A DNA stretch of 64,000 bases from Candidatus Acidiferrales bacterium. GTDB lineage: Bacteria; Acidobacteriota; Terriglobia; Acidiferrales; UBA7541. Below, piece after piece: positions 30,084 to 38,138 of the stretch. Position 1 is the first letter of the stretch; each line of letters opens with the position of its first letter. Where the stretch lies: NCBI GenBank assembly GCA_035934015.1, contig DASYYH010000006.1:186001-250000 (forward strand), written 5' to 3'. The notes beneath the pieces are model-generated. The model was not told the DNA's origin. It ran no database searches and saw only the letters and a program-made list of their open reading frames with translations. Made by a program: the position numbers and the translations under genes.

Positions 30084-30711
30084 CCGCTTTTTCATCACTG
30101 GTACGGACACCGGCATTGGCAAGACAACGGTCTCCGCGCTTCTCTGTGCCGCGCTCGATGCCATCTATTGGAAGCCGATCCAAACCGGCTCACGCGAAGG
30201 CACCGATCGTGTCACCGTCATCCGTCTCGCTGCGCTTCCGCGCAATCGTTCTCTCCCGGAGGCGTATTGTTTCGCGCCGCCCGTGTCGCCACATCTCGCC
30301 GCGCGTCGTGCTGGAGTTCGCATCGAACTGCGCAAAATCAAATTGCCGCCGCTTCCTCCTCAGGAAAATTTAATCGCGGAAGGAGCCGGCGGCGCGCTCG
30401 TTCCGATCAATGACACGCAGTTGATGACCGATCTCATGCGCCATCTCAAGCTCCCGGCTCTTCTCGTCGCGCGAACTTCTCTCGGCACGATCAACCACAC
30501 TTTGCTTTCCATTGCCGCCTTGCGTGCCGCGCGCCTCGACCTTCGCGGCGTCATCATGGTTGGCCGTCCGAACCGCGAGAATCGCAGCGCCATCGAGCAT
30601 TACGGCAAAATCGAAGTCCTCGGCGCCATGCCATTCTTAAAAGAGCTGAATCGCGCTATTCTTTTGGACGTGTTTCGGCGTAATTTTGACCGCAAGGCCT
30701 TTGCCTCATGA
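30076..30711 (+). CDS. bioD: Dethiobiotin synthetase BioD
   Basis: A 211-residue ATP-dependent carboxylase closing the ureido ring of dethiobiotin. The P-loop FITGTDTGIGKTT is at about 6-18, with the substrate Lys in YWKPIQTG and the EGAGGALVPIN block. It is slightly short for the family (about 220-230) but has all main motifs. Overlaps bioF by 8 bp and bioA by 4 bp (ATGA). Confidence 0.94.
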   Translation: MPSRFFITGTDTGIGKTTVSALLCAALDAIYWKPIQTGSREGTDRVTVIRLAALPRNRSLPEAYCFAPPVSPHLAARRAGVRIELRKIKLPPLPPQENLIAEGAGGALVPINDTQLMTDLMRHLKLPALLVARTSLGTINHTLLSIAALRAARLDLRGVIMVGRPNRENRSAIEHYGKIEVLGAMPFLKELNRAILLDVFRRNFDRKAFAS

Positions 30712-32042
30712 CTTCGCCGCTGCGCATTTGGCATCCCTTCACGCAGGAGGCGCTCGATCCGCCGTCGCTGCGCATCACAAAAGCCGAGGGAGTTTATCTA
30801 TACACCGCCGATGGCCGGCGCTTCCTCGACGGCATCTCTTCATGGTGGGTCAATATTCACGGTCATTGCCATCCGGCCATTATGTCTGCCATCGCCGCGC
30901 AAACGGCCAAGCTCGACCACGTTCTACTCGCCGGCTTCACGCACGATGCCGTCGAAGATCTCACGCTTGCGCTTCGTGAAGTCTTGCCGCAGGGTCTCGC
31001 ACACATTTTTTTCTCTGACGATGGCTCAACCGCCGTCGAAGTCGCGCTCAAAATTGCCGTACAGTATTGGCAAAATCTCGGCCACCCCGAGAAGCATTCC
31101 ATCGTCGCCCTTGAGCATGCCTATCACGGCGATACCGCCGGCGCGATGTCCGTCAGCGACGATTCGCTTTTCACCGATCCTTTCCGCAGCCTGCGTTTTC
31201 CCGTGCATCGCGTGCATTCCGCTTATTGTTATCGTTGTCCCGTCGGCAAAACGCGCGCCACCTGCGACGTCGATTGCCTCACGCAGCTCGCGAACCTCCT
31301 CGAAGAAAAGCATCGCGAAATCGCAGCCGTCATCGTCGAGCCGCTTCTGCAGGGCGCTGGCGGCATGATCGTTCATCCCCAGGAATTCTTGCAGCGCGTG
31401 CGTCTGCTCTGCAGCGAGTTTGGAGTGCTGCTCATCGCCGACGAAGTTCTCACAGGCTTTGGCCGCTGCGGCAAAATGTTTGCCTGCGAACTTGCCGGCG
31501 TCGTTCCCGATCTCATGTGTCTCTCAAAGGGAATCACGGGCGGCGTTCTTCCGCTCGCGGCCACGGTTTGCACGGAGGAAATTCATCGCGCCTTTGTCAG
31601 TGACGATCGCGGCCGTACGTTTTATCACGGCCATTCCTATACGGGAAATTCCATCGCCGCCGCCGCTGCGGTCGCTAGCCTGAGAATTTTCCAGGACGAG
31701 CCGATCTTCGAGCGCATCAATGCCATCAACGGCATTCATCAGGATCGCCTCGCTGCCATTCAGAATCATCCTGCCGTCGGCGACGTTCGTTCCATTGGCA
31801 CAATCGCCGCGGTGGAATTGCGCGCCGATGATCCCGGCTATTCTTCGCGCCTTCGCCCCAAGCTCTATCAGTTTTTTCTGGACGCTGGCATTTTGCTTCG
31901 TCCTCTCGGCAACGTCATTTACATTCTCCCGCCGTACGTCATCACTTCCGTGGAACTCAACTTCATCCACGATCGCATCGCCCAATCCCTCGACCGCGCC
32001 GCCGAATGGTCCGTTCCGCCGCGAGCGCAAGCCGCACCGTAA
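30708..32042 (+). CDS. bioA: Adenosylmethionine-8-amino-7-oxononanoate aminotransferase BioA
   Basis: A 444-residue class III aminotransferase that converts KAPA to DAPA using SAM as amino donor. Motifs visible are IWHPFTQ at the N-terminus, the DGISSWWVNIHGH block, VALEHAYHGDT, IADEVLTGFGRCGKMF and the PLP-Lys in CLSKGITGGVLPLA. It ends the bioBFDA operon; no bioC or bioH is in the window. Confidence 0.95.
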   Translation: MTSPLRIWHPFTQEALDPPSLRITKAEGVYLYTADGRRFLDGISSWWVNIHGHCHPAIMSAIAAQTAKLDHVLLAGFTHDAVEDLTLALREVLPQGLAHIFFSDDGSTAVEVALKIAVQYWQNLGHPEKHSIVALEHAYHGDTAGAMSVSDDSLFTDPFRSLRFPVHRVHSAYCYRCPVGKTRATCDVDCLTQLANLLEEKHREIAAVIVEPLLQGAGGMIVHPQEFLQRVRLLCSEFGVLLIADEVLTGFGRCGKMFACELAGVVPDLMCLSKGITGGVLPLAATVCTEEIHRAFVSDDRGRTFYHGHSYTGNSIAAAAAVASLRIFQDEPIFERINAINGIHQDRLAAIQNHPAVGDVRSIGTIAAVELRADDPGYSSRLRPKLYQFFLDAGILLRPLGNVIYILPPYVITSVELNFIHDRIAQSLDRAAEWSVPPRAQAAP

Positions 32043-32242
32043 ACCTCGGCTCGCCTTAGGGCTGGGTACAATTGGCAGGCATTGGGATAAATTGGAATAA
32101 AGGCCTGGGTCGAAGCGTGAGCATTTGGATCGCCGCAGCAGATTATTTTCGCGTGCGTGGAAAATTCAGTTTACCGTGCAGGATTGGTGGGCCCTGGTTG
32201 ACGATCTTAGAACTTGCGCTCACCCAATTCAGGACTGGGAAT

Positions 32243-33385
32243 TCAATTTAGGCGCTTGATCGTCCCTGCACAGCTGGATGTTTGTGACTCCTTGTCCGAG
32301 GCCAAGAACCGGTACGGCTCCCAATCTTGTGTTCCAGAAAGCCTGCGAAACCCGTGGACCTCATACCCGAATTTGGATGAGCTCCCTTCGTCCACTTGGT
32401 CATGCTTATATTCGAAGCGCTCAATGTAAGCTTTTTCGCTGGGGTAGAAGTAGGACTTCTCGATTAGATGAACGATTTCGTCGGCCTTCATAGCGCGAAG
32501 TTCAGTAAGGGTTAGGTCTGAACCCCGCTGAAAGGCCCACTGCTCCATCTCCTCTTGCGTAGGTTTACGGTGCCCGGCGGCGGATGTCTCACTCACATCT
32601 TTAGCTCCGTGTAAAGCGGCGCTTCTCTGAAGGATAGTGAAAATCGTGGTGCGTACGAATAACCCGCTGTTCTCTTCCTCCCGAAGTCGTCTTGCGATTT
32701 CCGATGCGTCGAAATGCCCTGACAAAAGCTCTTGAACGCAGCCGTCAATAGCCGTCAGGTTTCGCCGCCAGCGATTAACATCCTCCTCCAATCGATCTGT
32801 CTTTGCCGCCCGGTGGTAAATCAGCCATCCGAAGTAGGCGGCCAAAAGCCAGCCGACCCACCGAAAGGACGTACCAAATGCGACGTAGAGCGCGATGACA
32901 CCTGCCGCTAAGTAAAGCAAGCTAATAAAACTGCGCACCAGAACCACAAGACCCGGTCTAAGGAGGCTGCCGAGTATCGGTCCTTCGGCATCGAATACGG
33001 GGTGGGCGAACGAGTACAACACTCCTTCCAAATCAACGGCAACTTCGAGCCAGTAATCCACTGTGCTTGCCGTCCTGGTCATCCATCTTTCGTTGAATTC
33101 ATTAAGCGCCATTTCGGAGAGGTCGTCCCGGAGCTGCCTGAGTGACCGAATTGTTTCTTCGCGGTCAAGTTTCGTGATGTGCCAAATGTCCTTGGACGCA
33201 CTTTTGACTTCCTCATCGACTGACAGGAGTTCGGAGAGAAACCTGTCCAGCGCCTCGCCCTGTTCAGGATCTTCCTCCTCGTCGCGCCACAGGCGGTAGC
33301 GTAGATTCCCTAAGTCCGCCTTTCTACTCAGAAGACGCTCGAGCTTCTCGTTCCTCGGCGGCCCCTTCACCATAACCCCTCCCAA
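32243..33385 (-). CDS. unrecognised two-TM membrane protein
   Basis: A 380-residue protein I do not recognise (ATG at 33385 or 33373). The N-terminal 125 residues are charged and helical, probably coiled-coil (RKADLGNL, EEVKSASKDIW, LRQLRDDLSEM). Two hydrophobic helices at about 145-165 and 172-192 follow, then a charged helical region and a C-terminal part with FGYEVHGFRRL. It frequently uses AGG/AGA, TTA and CTA codons, unlike its neighbours. It lies next to tRNA-Ile, between the biotin operon and housekeeping-type genes, with 200 bp and 290 bp empty flanks. Recent acquisition is possible. No function can be given. Confidence 0.65.
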   Translation of the reverse strand: MGGVMVKGPPRNEKLERLLSRKADLGNLRYRLWRDEEEDPEQGEALDRFLSELLSVDEEVKSASKDIWHITKLDREETIRSLRQLRDDLSEMALNEFNERWMTRTASTVDYWLEVAVDLEGVLYSFAHPVFDAEGPILGSLLRPGLVVLVRSFISLLYLAAGVIALYVAFGTSFRWVGWLLAAYFGWLIYHRAAKTDRLEEDVNRWRRNLTAIDGCVQELLSGHFDASEIARRLREEENSGLFVRTTIFTILQRSAALHGAKDVSETSAAGHRKPTQEEMEQWAFQRGSDLTLTELRAMKADEIVHLIEKSYFYPSEKAYIERFEYKHDQVDEGSSSKFGYEVHGFRRLSGTQDWEPYRFLASDKESQTSSCAGTIKRLN

Positions 33386-33675
33386 AGCGTGGCCAGTTTA
33401 GCGCTGATTCTACTCTAGTGCGCCCTCAGCAGGGTTGGTGATTTCACAACATAGACGCATGCGGGGCGTGACGCTCGAAGATAGGAGCTAGCCAAAGCAG
33501 AACACGGAAACACAGGCACGGTTTTCGTCGAAGGATGCCCTTCGCGTTCTGCGGCATGTCAGAATTCTCCGTATGGCTAACGCAAAAGCTGCCGGTTTAG
33601 ACGCTGCGAGGAATGCAGGTGTGAAACGACGTATGCTGTACCCGTTCGGTCATGCTAAAATTGCTCGCTCCCAAC

Positions 33676-33752
33676 GGGCCTGTAGCTCAGGTGGCTAGAG
33701 CGCGCCCCTGATAAGGGCGAGGTCGACTGTTCAAGTCAGTCCAGGCCCACCA
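33676..33752 (+). tRNA. tRNA-Ile (anticodon GAT)
   Basis: A complete 77-nt cloverleaf. The acceptor stem is GGGCCTG/CAGGCCC with discriminator A and encoded CCA at 33750-33752. The D-stem is GCTC/GAGC, the anticodon stem CGCCC/GGGCG with loop CTGATAA, anticodon GAT at 33710-33712, and the T-stem GACTG/CAGTC with loop TTCAAGT. TAAAAT at 33656-33661 may be its -10. It is a lone tRNA, not in an rRNA operon here. Confidence 0.96.
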
Positions 33753-34023
33753 ATGTTTTTCTTTTGCTTTCATTGCTCTGAAATCTGCTTTGGTGCATGC
33801 ACACGTGAGCCCAATCCACTTCATCATTCACATTTGATCGCGACATTTTAGAATTCGAGCGGCATAGACACGCGCCGCCTTCCAGCGTATCTTTGCACTG
33901 CGGATGAACGATTCTGTTCGTCCAAAGAATCGGTTCTGATGCGAAAGGCTCCCTCTGACTATTTGTTTCTCGGCCCGAGTGCAACATGATTTCGAGTGCA
34001 ACCGCAGCTAAAGGAGGCTTGCG

Positions 34024-34266
34024 ATGATGTATTTGATCTGGGTCGTCGTAATCGGCATCCTCGCGGGATGGATCGCGGGCAAAATCATGAAGGGCCACGG
34101 ATTCGGTGTGCTTGGTGATTTGATTGTCGGTATCGTCGGCGCTCTGCTTGGCAGTTTTGTATTCGGGCTGCTTGGCATCGGTGCGTACGGCTTGATTGGC
34201 CGGCTGGTGATTTCCGTCATCGGCGCGCTGATCCTGCTTTGGCTCATCCGGCTCATCAAAAAATAG
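34024..34266 (+). CDS. GlsB/YeaQ/YmgE family stress-response membrane protein
   Basis: An 80-residue, three-helix, Gly-rich membrane protein of the transglycosylase-associated family (PF04226). It has the typical order: WVVVIGILAGWIAGKIMKG, then DLIVGIVGALLGSFVFGLLGIG, then the last helix. AAAGGAGG is at 34010-34017, 6 bp before the ATG. The family is often stress induced; its biochemical role is unknown. Confidence 0.9.
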   Translation: MMYLIWVVVIGILAGWIAGKIMKGHGFGVLGDLIVGIVGALLGSFVFGLLGIGAYGLIGRLVISVIGALILLWLIRLIKK

Positions 34267-34318
34267 TTCACTGCGCGTTTTTGGCGTGGGGCAAATGAGC
34301 GGCGGCGTGAACCAGAGA

Positions 34319-35254
34319 ATGAAAAGGAAGCGAATCGCGGTGCTCGTTTCGCTTCTGTGTTCTGTTGCGGCCGGAAAAATCTACGCGCAGAATCCGGCGA
34401 ACACGCCGTCCGCTTCCACGCAGCGCATCAGCCTCGCGAACGGAGTATCGATCGAACTTCCTTACGACTGGGCTCCACGTACTGACTCGCATCTCGCGAC
34501 ATCCGGGCAGATGGCCGCATCCGCGCCGCCGTTGGTTTTCTCGGAACTTCATTTTTGGGATGACTCGGCGGACTCTTCCGTGCTCGCTTTCGGCCTTTCG
34601 AACAATCCTTTCCTCGGCGGAGACAAGAACTCTCTCATCGCGCAAATTCTCGGTGGTGCGAACGCGAAGCCCGCTTTGCTCGATTACCTTTTCTATTTTT
34701 TCTTTCCACCTCCCCCATCCTGCCTCGACGGCGCAGCCGCCGCCTTCCAGGCGAAGGCGCGCGAAAGCGCCGCTGGAAAATCCGCTTCCAGCGACGCAGC
34801 GACGCCATCCGATTTCACTTTGCTGTACGACTGCACGTATTCACCGTCGCTTGCCGATTTTTATTCCTACGAATTAAGTCCGCGGCTTCAAATTCGCCGC
34901 GCGAGTGGCGCCGAACGCTGGCAGCCACAGACCACGAATTTTTACTTTCCTGCAATGGAAGAAGTTCAGTCGAACCGGCTGACGTTTTTCGTTTTTGAAG
35001 CGCAGGGCGAGGGCGCGGTCACGCGCGAGACCGTCGAAGATTTCAATGTGCCGGAGAAACTGAATGCCACGATGACCGATTATTTTTGGGCCGTCGGCGC
35101 GCCGACGCCCTTTCCCTTCGCGCGCGTTTCGCTGGAAAAAAGTGAGCCGCTGATTCAGGTTGCTTTTGCTTCCGCGGGATACGGCCCGAATAAGCGACCG
35201 GACTTTCTGCAGATTCTGCGCCGGATTTCCAGCACATGGGCGACGCCCTACTGA
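34319..35254 (+). CDS. hypothetical secreted protein
   Basis: A 311-residue protein with a clean signal peptide (MKRKRIAVLVSLLCSVAAGKIYAQ, cleaved near AQ-N). The mature part has no known motif. It alternates strand-like segments, contains CLDGAAAAFQ and LLYDCTYS cysteine regions, and looks like a single alpha/beta domain. ATG 34319 is chosen because it puts the basic residues at the start; ATG 34295 and GTG 34286 are in frame. The function is unknown. Confidence 0.62.
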   Translation: MKRKRIAVLVSLLCSVAAGKIYAQNPANTPSASTQRISLANGVSIELPYDWAPRTDSHLATSGQMAASAPPLVFSELHFWDDSADSSVLAFGLSNNPFLGGDKNSLIAQILGGANAKPALLDYLFYFFFPPPPSCLDGAAAAFQAKARESAAGKSASSDAATPSDFTLLYDCTYSPSLADFYSYELSPRLQIRRASGAERWQPQTTNFYFPAMEEVQSNRLTFFVFEAQGEGAVTRETVEDFNVPEKLNATMTDYFWAVGAPTPFPFARVSLEKSEPLIQVAFASAGYGPNKRPDFLQILRRISSTWATPY

Positions 35255-35312
35255 GACGCAGCAATCCCTCCTTCGAGAAGAGATTCGCAGTACTTTTATT
35301 TTTTTCTCAGCT

Positions 35313-36338
35313 TCAGGCGATTTCGAGCATGCGGTCAATGGCGCGGCGCGCGCGGTGGGCAATTTCCGGCGGGACACATATCTGCGGTTCAAGAATTTCC
35401 AGCGAACGCAAAATGCGATCGAGCGTAATCGTTTTCATGAATTCACAAACAGCTTCCGGATTCACTGGTCGAAACAGTTTTTCCGGAGCGGCTTTGCGCA
35501 GGCGATGCAGCATGCCTACTTCCGTGCCGATAGCGACTTCGTCCGCAGTGGATTCGGAGATGTGGCGCATCATGCCCTCGGTGGAAAGGAAAAACGTGCG
35601 CTCGCGTGGCAGCGTGCCATCCGCGACGCGGGCCATGCACGAACTGACGCATCCGCATTCCGGATGAATCAGCAGTTCGATGTCCGGATTTTCTTCCATC
35701 AAGGAAAGCACCTGCGCGGGACGAATCGTGCGGTGCACGTGGCAATATCCGGGATAGGCGATGATGTTTGCGCGGCCGGTTTCACGCGCAACGACCGTAG
35801 CAAGAAATTTGTCAGGAATAAAAAGAATGGAGCGATCGGCAGGAATCGCACGAACGACTTTCGCAGCGTTCGCCGATGTGCAGCAGTAGTCGCTTTCGGC
35901 TTTCACTTCAGCCGAAGTATTGACATATGCGACGACGACAGCGTCCGGATAGCGCTTCTTCCAGGCGCGAAGTTCGTCGGCGGAAATCGTCGCCGCGAGC
36001 GAGCAGCCGGCGCGCAAATCGGGCAGCAGGACCGTTTTCTCCGGACAAAGAATCGCAGCGGTCTCCGCCATGAAATGAACGCCGCAGAAAACGATCACGT
36101 CAGCGGGCGTTGCGGCAGCCTGCTGTGAAAGGCCCAGAGAATCGCCGACGTAATCGGCGATCTCCTGCACTTCGTCGCGCTGATAATTGTGGGCAAGGAT
36201 CACAGCATTGCGTTCTTCTTTCAGGCGCGCGATGCACTGCTGCTTGCAGAAAATTTCAGCGGGCGAATCGCCGATGGCCTCGACCGGCGGCACGGAATAT
36301 CGAGTGTCGAAAGAGATCAAATTGGCCGATTCGCTCAA
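35313..36338 (-). CDS. nadA: Quinolinate synthase NadA
   Basis: A 341-residue 4Fe-4S enzyme that condenses iminoaspartate with dihydroxyacetone phosphate to quinolinate. The cluster cysteines expected for the family sit at C85 (FCGVHFMAETA), C199 (PGYCHVH) and C298 (VCEFMKT). NYQRDEVQ and HPECGC are also visible. The start is TTG 36338, with GAGGTGA placed 7 bp upstream inside the nadC end. It is the second gene of nadC-nadA; nadB is absent from the window. Confidence 0.95.
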   Translation of the reverse strand: MSESANLISFDTRYSVPPVEAIGDSPAEIFCKQQCIARLKEERNAVILAHNYQRDEVQEIADYVGDSLGLSQQAAATPADVIVFCGVHFMAETAAILCPEKTVLLPDLRAGCSLAATISADELRAWKKRYPDAVVVAYVNTSAEVKAESDYCCTSANAAKVVRAIPADRSILFIPDKFLATVVARETGRANIIAYPGYCHVHRTIRPAQVLSLMEENPDIELLIHPECGCVSSCMARVADGTLPRERTFFLSTEGMMRHISESTADEVAIGTEVGMLHRLRKAAPEKLFRPVNPEAVCEFMKTITLDRILRSLEILEPQICVPPEIAHRARRAIDRMLEIA

Positions 36339-36345
36339 GGAAAAA

Positions 36346-37350
36346 TCACCTCGTCCCAGGGATAAGTGTCGCGCTCAGATCAAGTGCGCGCGCGGAATGC
36401 GTCAGCGCGCCGATGGAAATTGCGTCCACGCCCGCAGCAGCAAAGGCCGCTACAAACGCTTCGGAAACGTTGCCGCTCGCTTCGATGAGCACGGAATCAT
36501 AAAAGCCTGCGTCACGCAGCGCTGTAGCTGCACGGGCAGCATCGGCTGGCGAAAAATTATCGAGCATCAAAACGCATGGGCATGCCTGCGGCGATGCCGA
36601 TTGCAATGCAGAGAGCGCGCGCGCGACAGGAAGAGCTTCCTCGATGCTTGTGACTTCGACTTCAAAAAATGCTGTGTTTTTTCGGCGTTCCCAGGCACGG
36701 CTCAGAATGTCATGAAATGCTGCAGGAGAATTTCCGGACGCGAGGCGCAGGTGGTTCGTCTTGATCAAAATCGCATCGCTCAGGCTCAAGCGGTGCGTTC
36801 CACCGCCGCCATGATGGATGGCGCGCTTGTCGAGCAAACCGCAAGGCGTCTTGCGCGTGCCGATGACGTGAGCATTCGGCGAGGCATCGCGCGCAACCGC
36901 AACGAGCTTGTGCGTTGCCGTGGCGATGCCGCCCATACGCTGCATGAGATTTACGATCACGCGCTCGAGCGGCAGAAGTTCACGCGCGTTTCCGATAACG
37001 CGCAAGAGCACGTCGCCGCGAACGACGGCCGCGCCATCTTCGGCGACAGGAGTTGCATTTAGCCCGGCGTTTCCGTAAATCCACGCTGCCTCTTCGATGC
37101 CTGCGGCGATACCTGTTTCCTTGGCACGAATCTCGACGGTGCAGCCGGGTGCGTCAATTTCCATGGCATCAACGGTCAGGTCGCCGGCCGCGGAATCCTG
37201 GCGAAGGAGTTCGTCCGTAAAGGCGCGGAGAGCGCGCAGATATTCCGGATTCTCGAGCGTCAGAGAAGCGCCATGGTAAAACGCAGCGCGAATGTGATCT
37301 TCGCGGCTCATGCGATGCACATGTGCGGCAATTCCGACTTTTGGAGTCAT
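36346..37350 (-). CDS. nadC: Quinolinate phosphoribosyltransferase NadC (carboxylating)
   Basis: A 334-residue enzyme making nicotinate mononucleotide from quinolinate and PRPP. The core motif is GTRKTPCGLLDKRAIHHGGG followed by HRLSLSDAILIKTNH. Residues after MSREDHIRAAFYHG align to the family N-terminal domain; ATG 37350 or 37311 may start it. The frame stays open in phase for another 657 bp upstream (to 38007), but that stretch is the repeat leader, not protein. nadA begins 7 bp after the stop. Confidence 0.93.
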   Translation of the reverse strand: MTPKVGIAAHVHRMSREDHIRAAFYHGASLTLENPEYLRALRAFTDELLRQDSAAGDLTVDAMEIDAPGCTVEIRAKETGIAAGIEEAAWIYGNAGLNATPVAEDGAAVVRGDVLLRVIGNARELLPLERVIVNLMQRMGGIATATHKLVAVARDASPNAHVIGTRKTPCGLLDKRAIHHGGGGTHRLSLSDAILIKTNHLRLASGNSPAAFHDILSRAWERRKNTAFFEVEVTSIEEALPVARALSALQSASPQACPCVLMLDNFSPADAARAATALRDAGFYDSVLIEASGNVSEAFVAAFAAAGVDAISIGALTHSARALDLSATLIPGTR

Positions 37351-37642
37351 GGCAATTGGATTCTCTCGCGTGGCTGATGGTCGCGGCGCAATTTGAAGTG
37401 CACACGCCCTCTGCGGCTCACGCTGCCTGAGCGGCGAAACTCCATTTTCCTGTGGCGCGCGCAGAGAAGTCAACCTCGATTGAAGCACGGCGAGATTGCA
37501 GATTTCGCGCCGAGACGGACCGCCCGGCGAAGTCGCGAAAGACGCTTGTGCATATCGCTTCGAGCGGGATGCGAGTTTCCGAGAACGGACAGAAGGCGAG
37601 AAATTATGGCGAAAAAACTCGATTAGAATCGCCTTCGATTCC

Positions 37643-37662
37643 TTGTTTTGTGTGAGTTGCAT
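37643..37662 (-). repeat. copy 2 of a 20-bp block in the nadC leader
   Basis: On the minus strand ATGCAACTCACACAAAAC plus AA. It is identical, but for one base, to 37988-38007 and displaced from it by exactly 345 bp. The CTAATCG copies on either side (37688 and 37620) are also displaced by exactly 345 bp from 38033 and 37965. Confidence 0.75.
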
Positions 37663-37913
37663 GAAGTTCTTATTTCCCATAGAAACTCGATTAGGTTCTG
37701 GAGGCTGGACGGTTTGCGCAGAGGGCGCGCAAAAAGGAAGGGATGAAAACTTGTCCCGATTAGAAAAAGGCAAGTGATTGATTTTGCGAGTGGTTAGCGG
37801 AAACTCACTGAGCTTTGCTGTCCCGATTAGAAAATTGTGCTGACCGGTTCGGAGCGAACCTTGGGCTGCGAGCGGATCGGCCAGCGTCGCGCGGAACGAA
37901 GAGAGGCGCGGAT

Positions 37914-37971
37914 GGAGACGAGTCTCCCTAATCGCTGAATTTTTCCAAAAACCGCGAGAATCAGCGATTAG
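37914..37971 (-). other. double hairpin inside the nadC leader
   Basis: An 11-bp perfect inverted repeat (CTAATCGCTGA at 37928-37938, TCAGCGATTAG at 37961-37971) uses two oppositely oriented copies of the array motif as its stem. Directly beside it, GGAGAC-GA-GTCTCC at 37914-37927 forms a second 6-bp hairpin. This suggests that the leader RNA is structured. Confidence 0.6.
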
Positions 37972-37987
37972 AACGACCTCCCGTTGT

Positions 37988-38007
37988 TTGTTTTGTGTTA
38001 GTTGCAT
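37988..38007 (-). repeat. copy 1 of a 20-bp block in the nadC leader
   Basis: On the minus strand ATGCAACTAACACAAAAC plus AA. It pairs with 37643-37662 (one mismatch). Confidence 0.75.
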
Positions 38008-38055
38008 CGAGTTTTAATTCTTCATATATTTGCGATTAGAATCCCTCCGAGCGCA

Positions 38056-38085
38056 TAAAAAGCGAAAGGCCGCGTCGCCGCGGCC
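38056..38085 (-). terminator. intrinsic terminator/attenuator in the nadCA leader
   Basis: Read on the minus strand: a 7-bp all-GC stem GGCCGCG/CGCGGCC (38068-38074 with 38079-38085, loop GCGA), followed by TTTCGCTTTTT. No gene ends here on this strand, so it lies between the promoter at 38144-38172 and nadC. It would end an approximately 80-nt transcript unless antiterminated. Confidence 0.7.
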
Positions 38086-38117
38086 CACCTTGTCTCCTTA
38101 GTCCCGAATTCTCCACA

Positions 38118-38133
38118 AGCCGCATTTGCGGCT
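38118..38133 (-). other. hairpin near the 5' end of the nadCA leader
   Basis: AGCCGC-AAAT-GCGGCT on the minus strand gives a perfect 6-bp stem with a 4-nt loop, only a few nt downstream of the predicted transcription start. Confidence 0.6.
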
Positions 38134-38138
38134 CACGG

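Larger units (their letters stand above)
37620..38043 (-). repeat. periodic CTAATCG array (six direct copies, one inverted)
   Basis: The core is (T/C)CTAATCG, usually TTCTAATCG followed by G/A/C. Units are about 68 bp and are otherwise different from each other, except that the first and fifth units share a 20-bp block ATGCAACTMACACAAAAC. It is not a CRISPR: the repeat is only 8-10 bp and no cas genes are near. Confidence 0.7.
37351..38055 (-). other. long leader upstream of nadC with a ~68-bp periodic motif array
   Basis: About 700 bp of non-coding DNA between the leader terminator and nadC. CTAATCG recurs, read on the minus strand, at plus coordinates 38033, 37965, 37824, 37757, 37688 and 37620. 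The spacings are 68, 141 (one copy missing), 67, 69 and 68 bp. A seventh copy at 37928 is inverted. The final 270 bp before nadC (37351-37619) has no motif copies and nothing that I recognise. Because the motif falls in different reading phases (VLIA, FLIG, FSNRD), it is conserved as nucleic acid, not as protein. Confidence 0.65.

Noticed and set aside
35270-35300. Terminator after the secreted protein gene at 34319-35254
   Set aside because: There is a T-rich stretch (TTTTATTTTTTT), but no stable hairpin directly before it.
37351-38007. In-frame extension of nadC by 219 codons, beginning MQLTQNK
   Set aside because: The stretch is the periodic array. The repeated motif changes reading phase between copies, and the extension has no NadC-like sequence; the family start lies at 37350 or 37311.
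37620-38043. CRISPR array
   Set aside because: The repeat is only 8-10 bp, one copy is inverted, one lattice position is empty and no cas gene is present.
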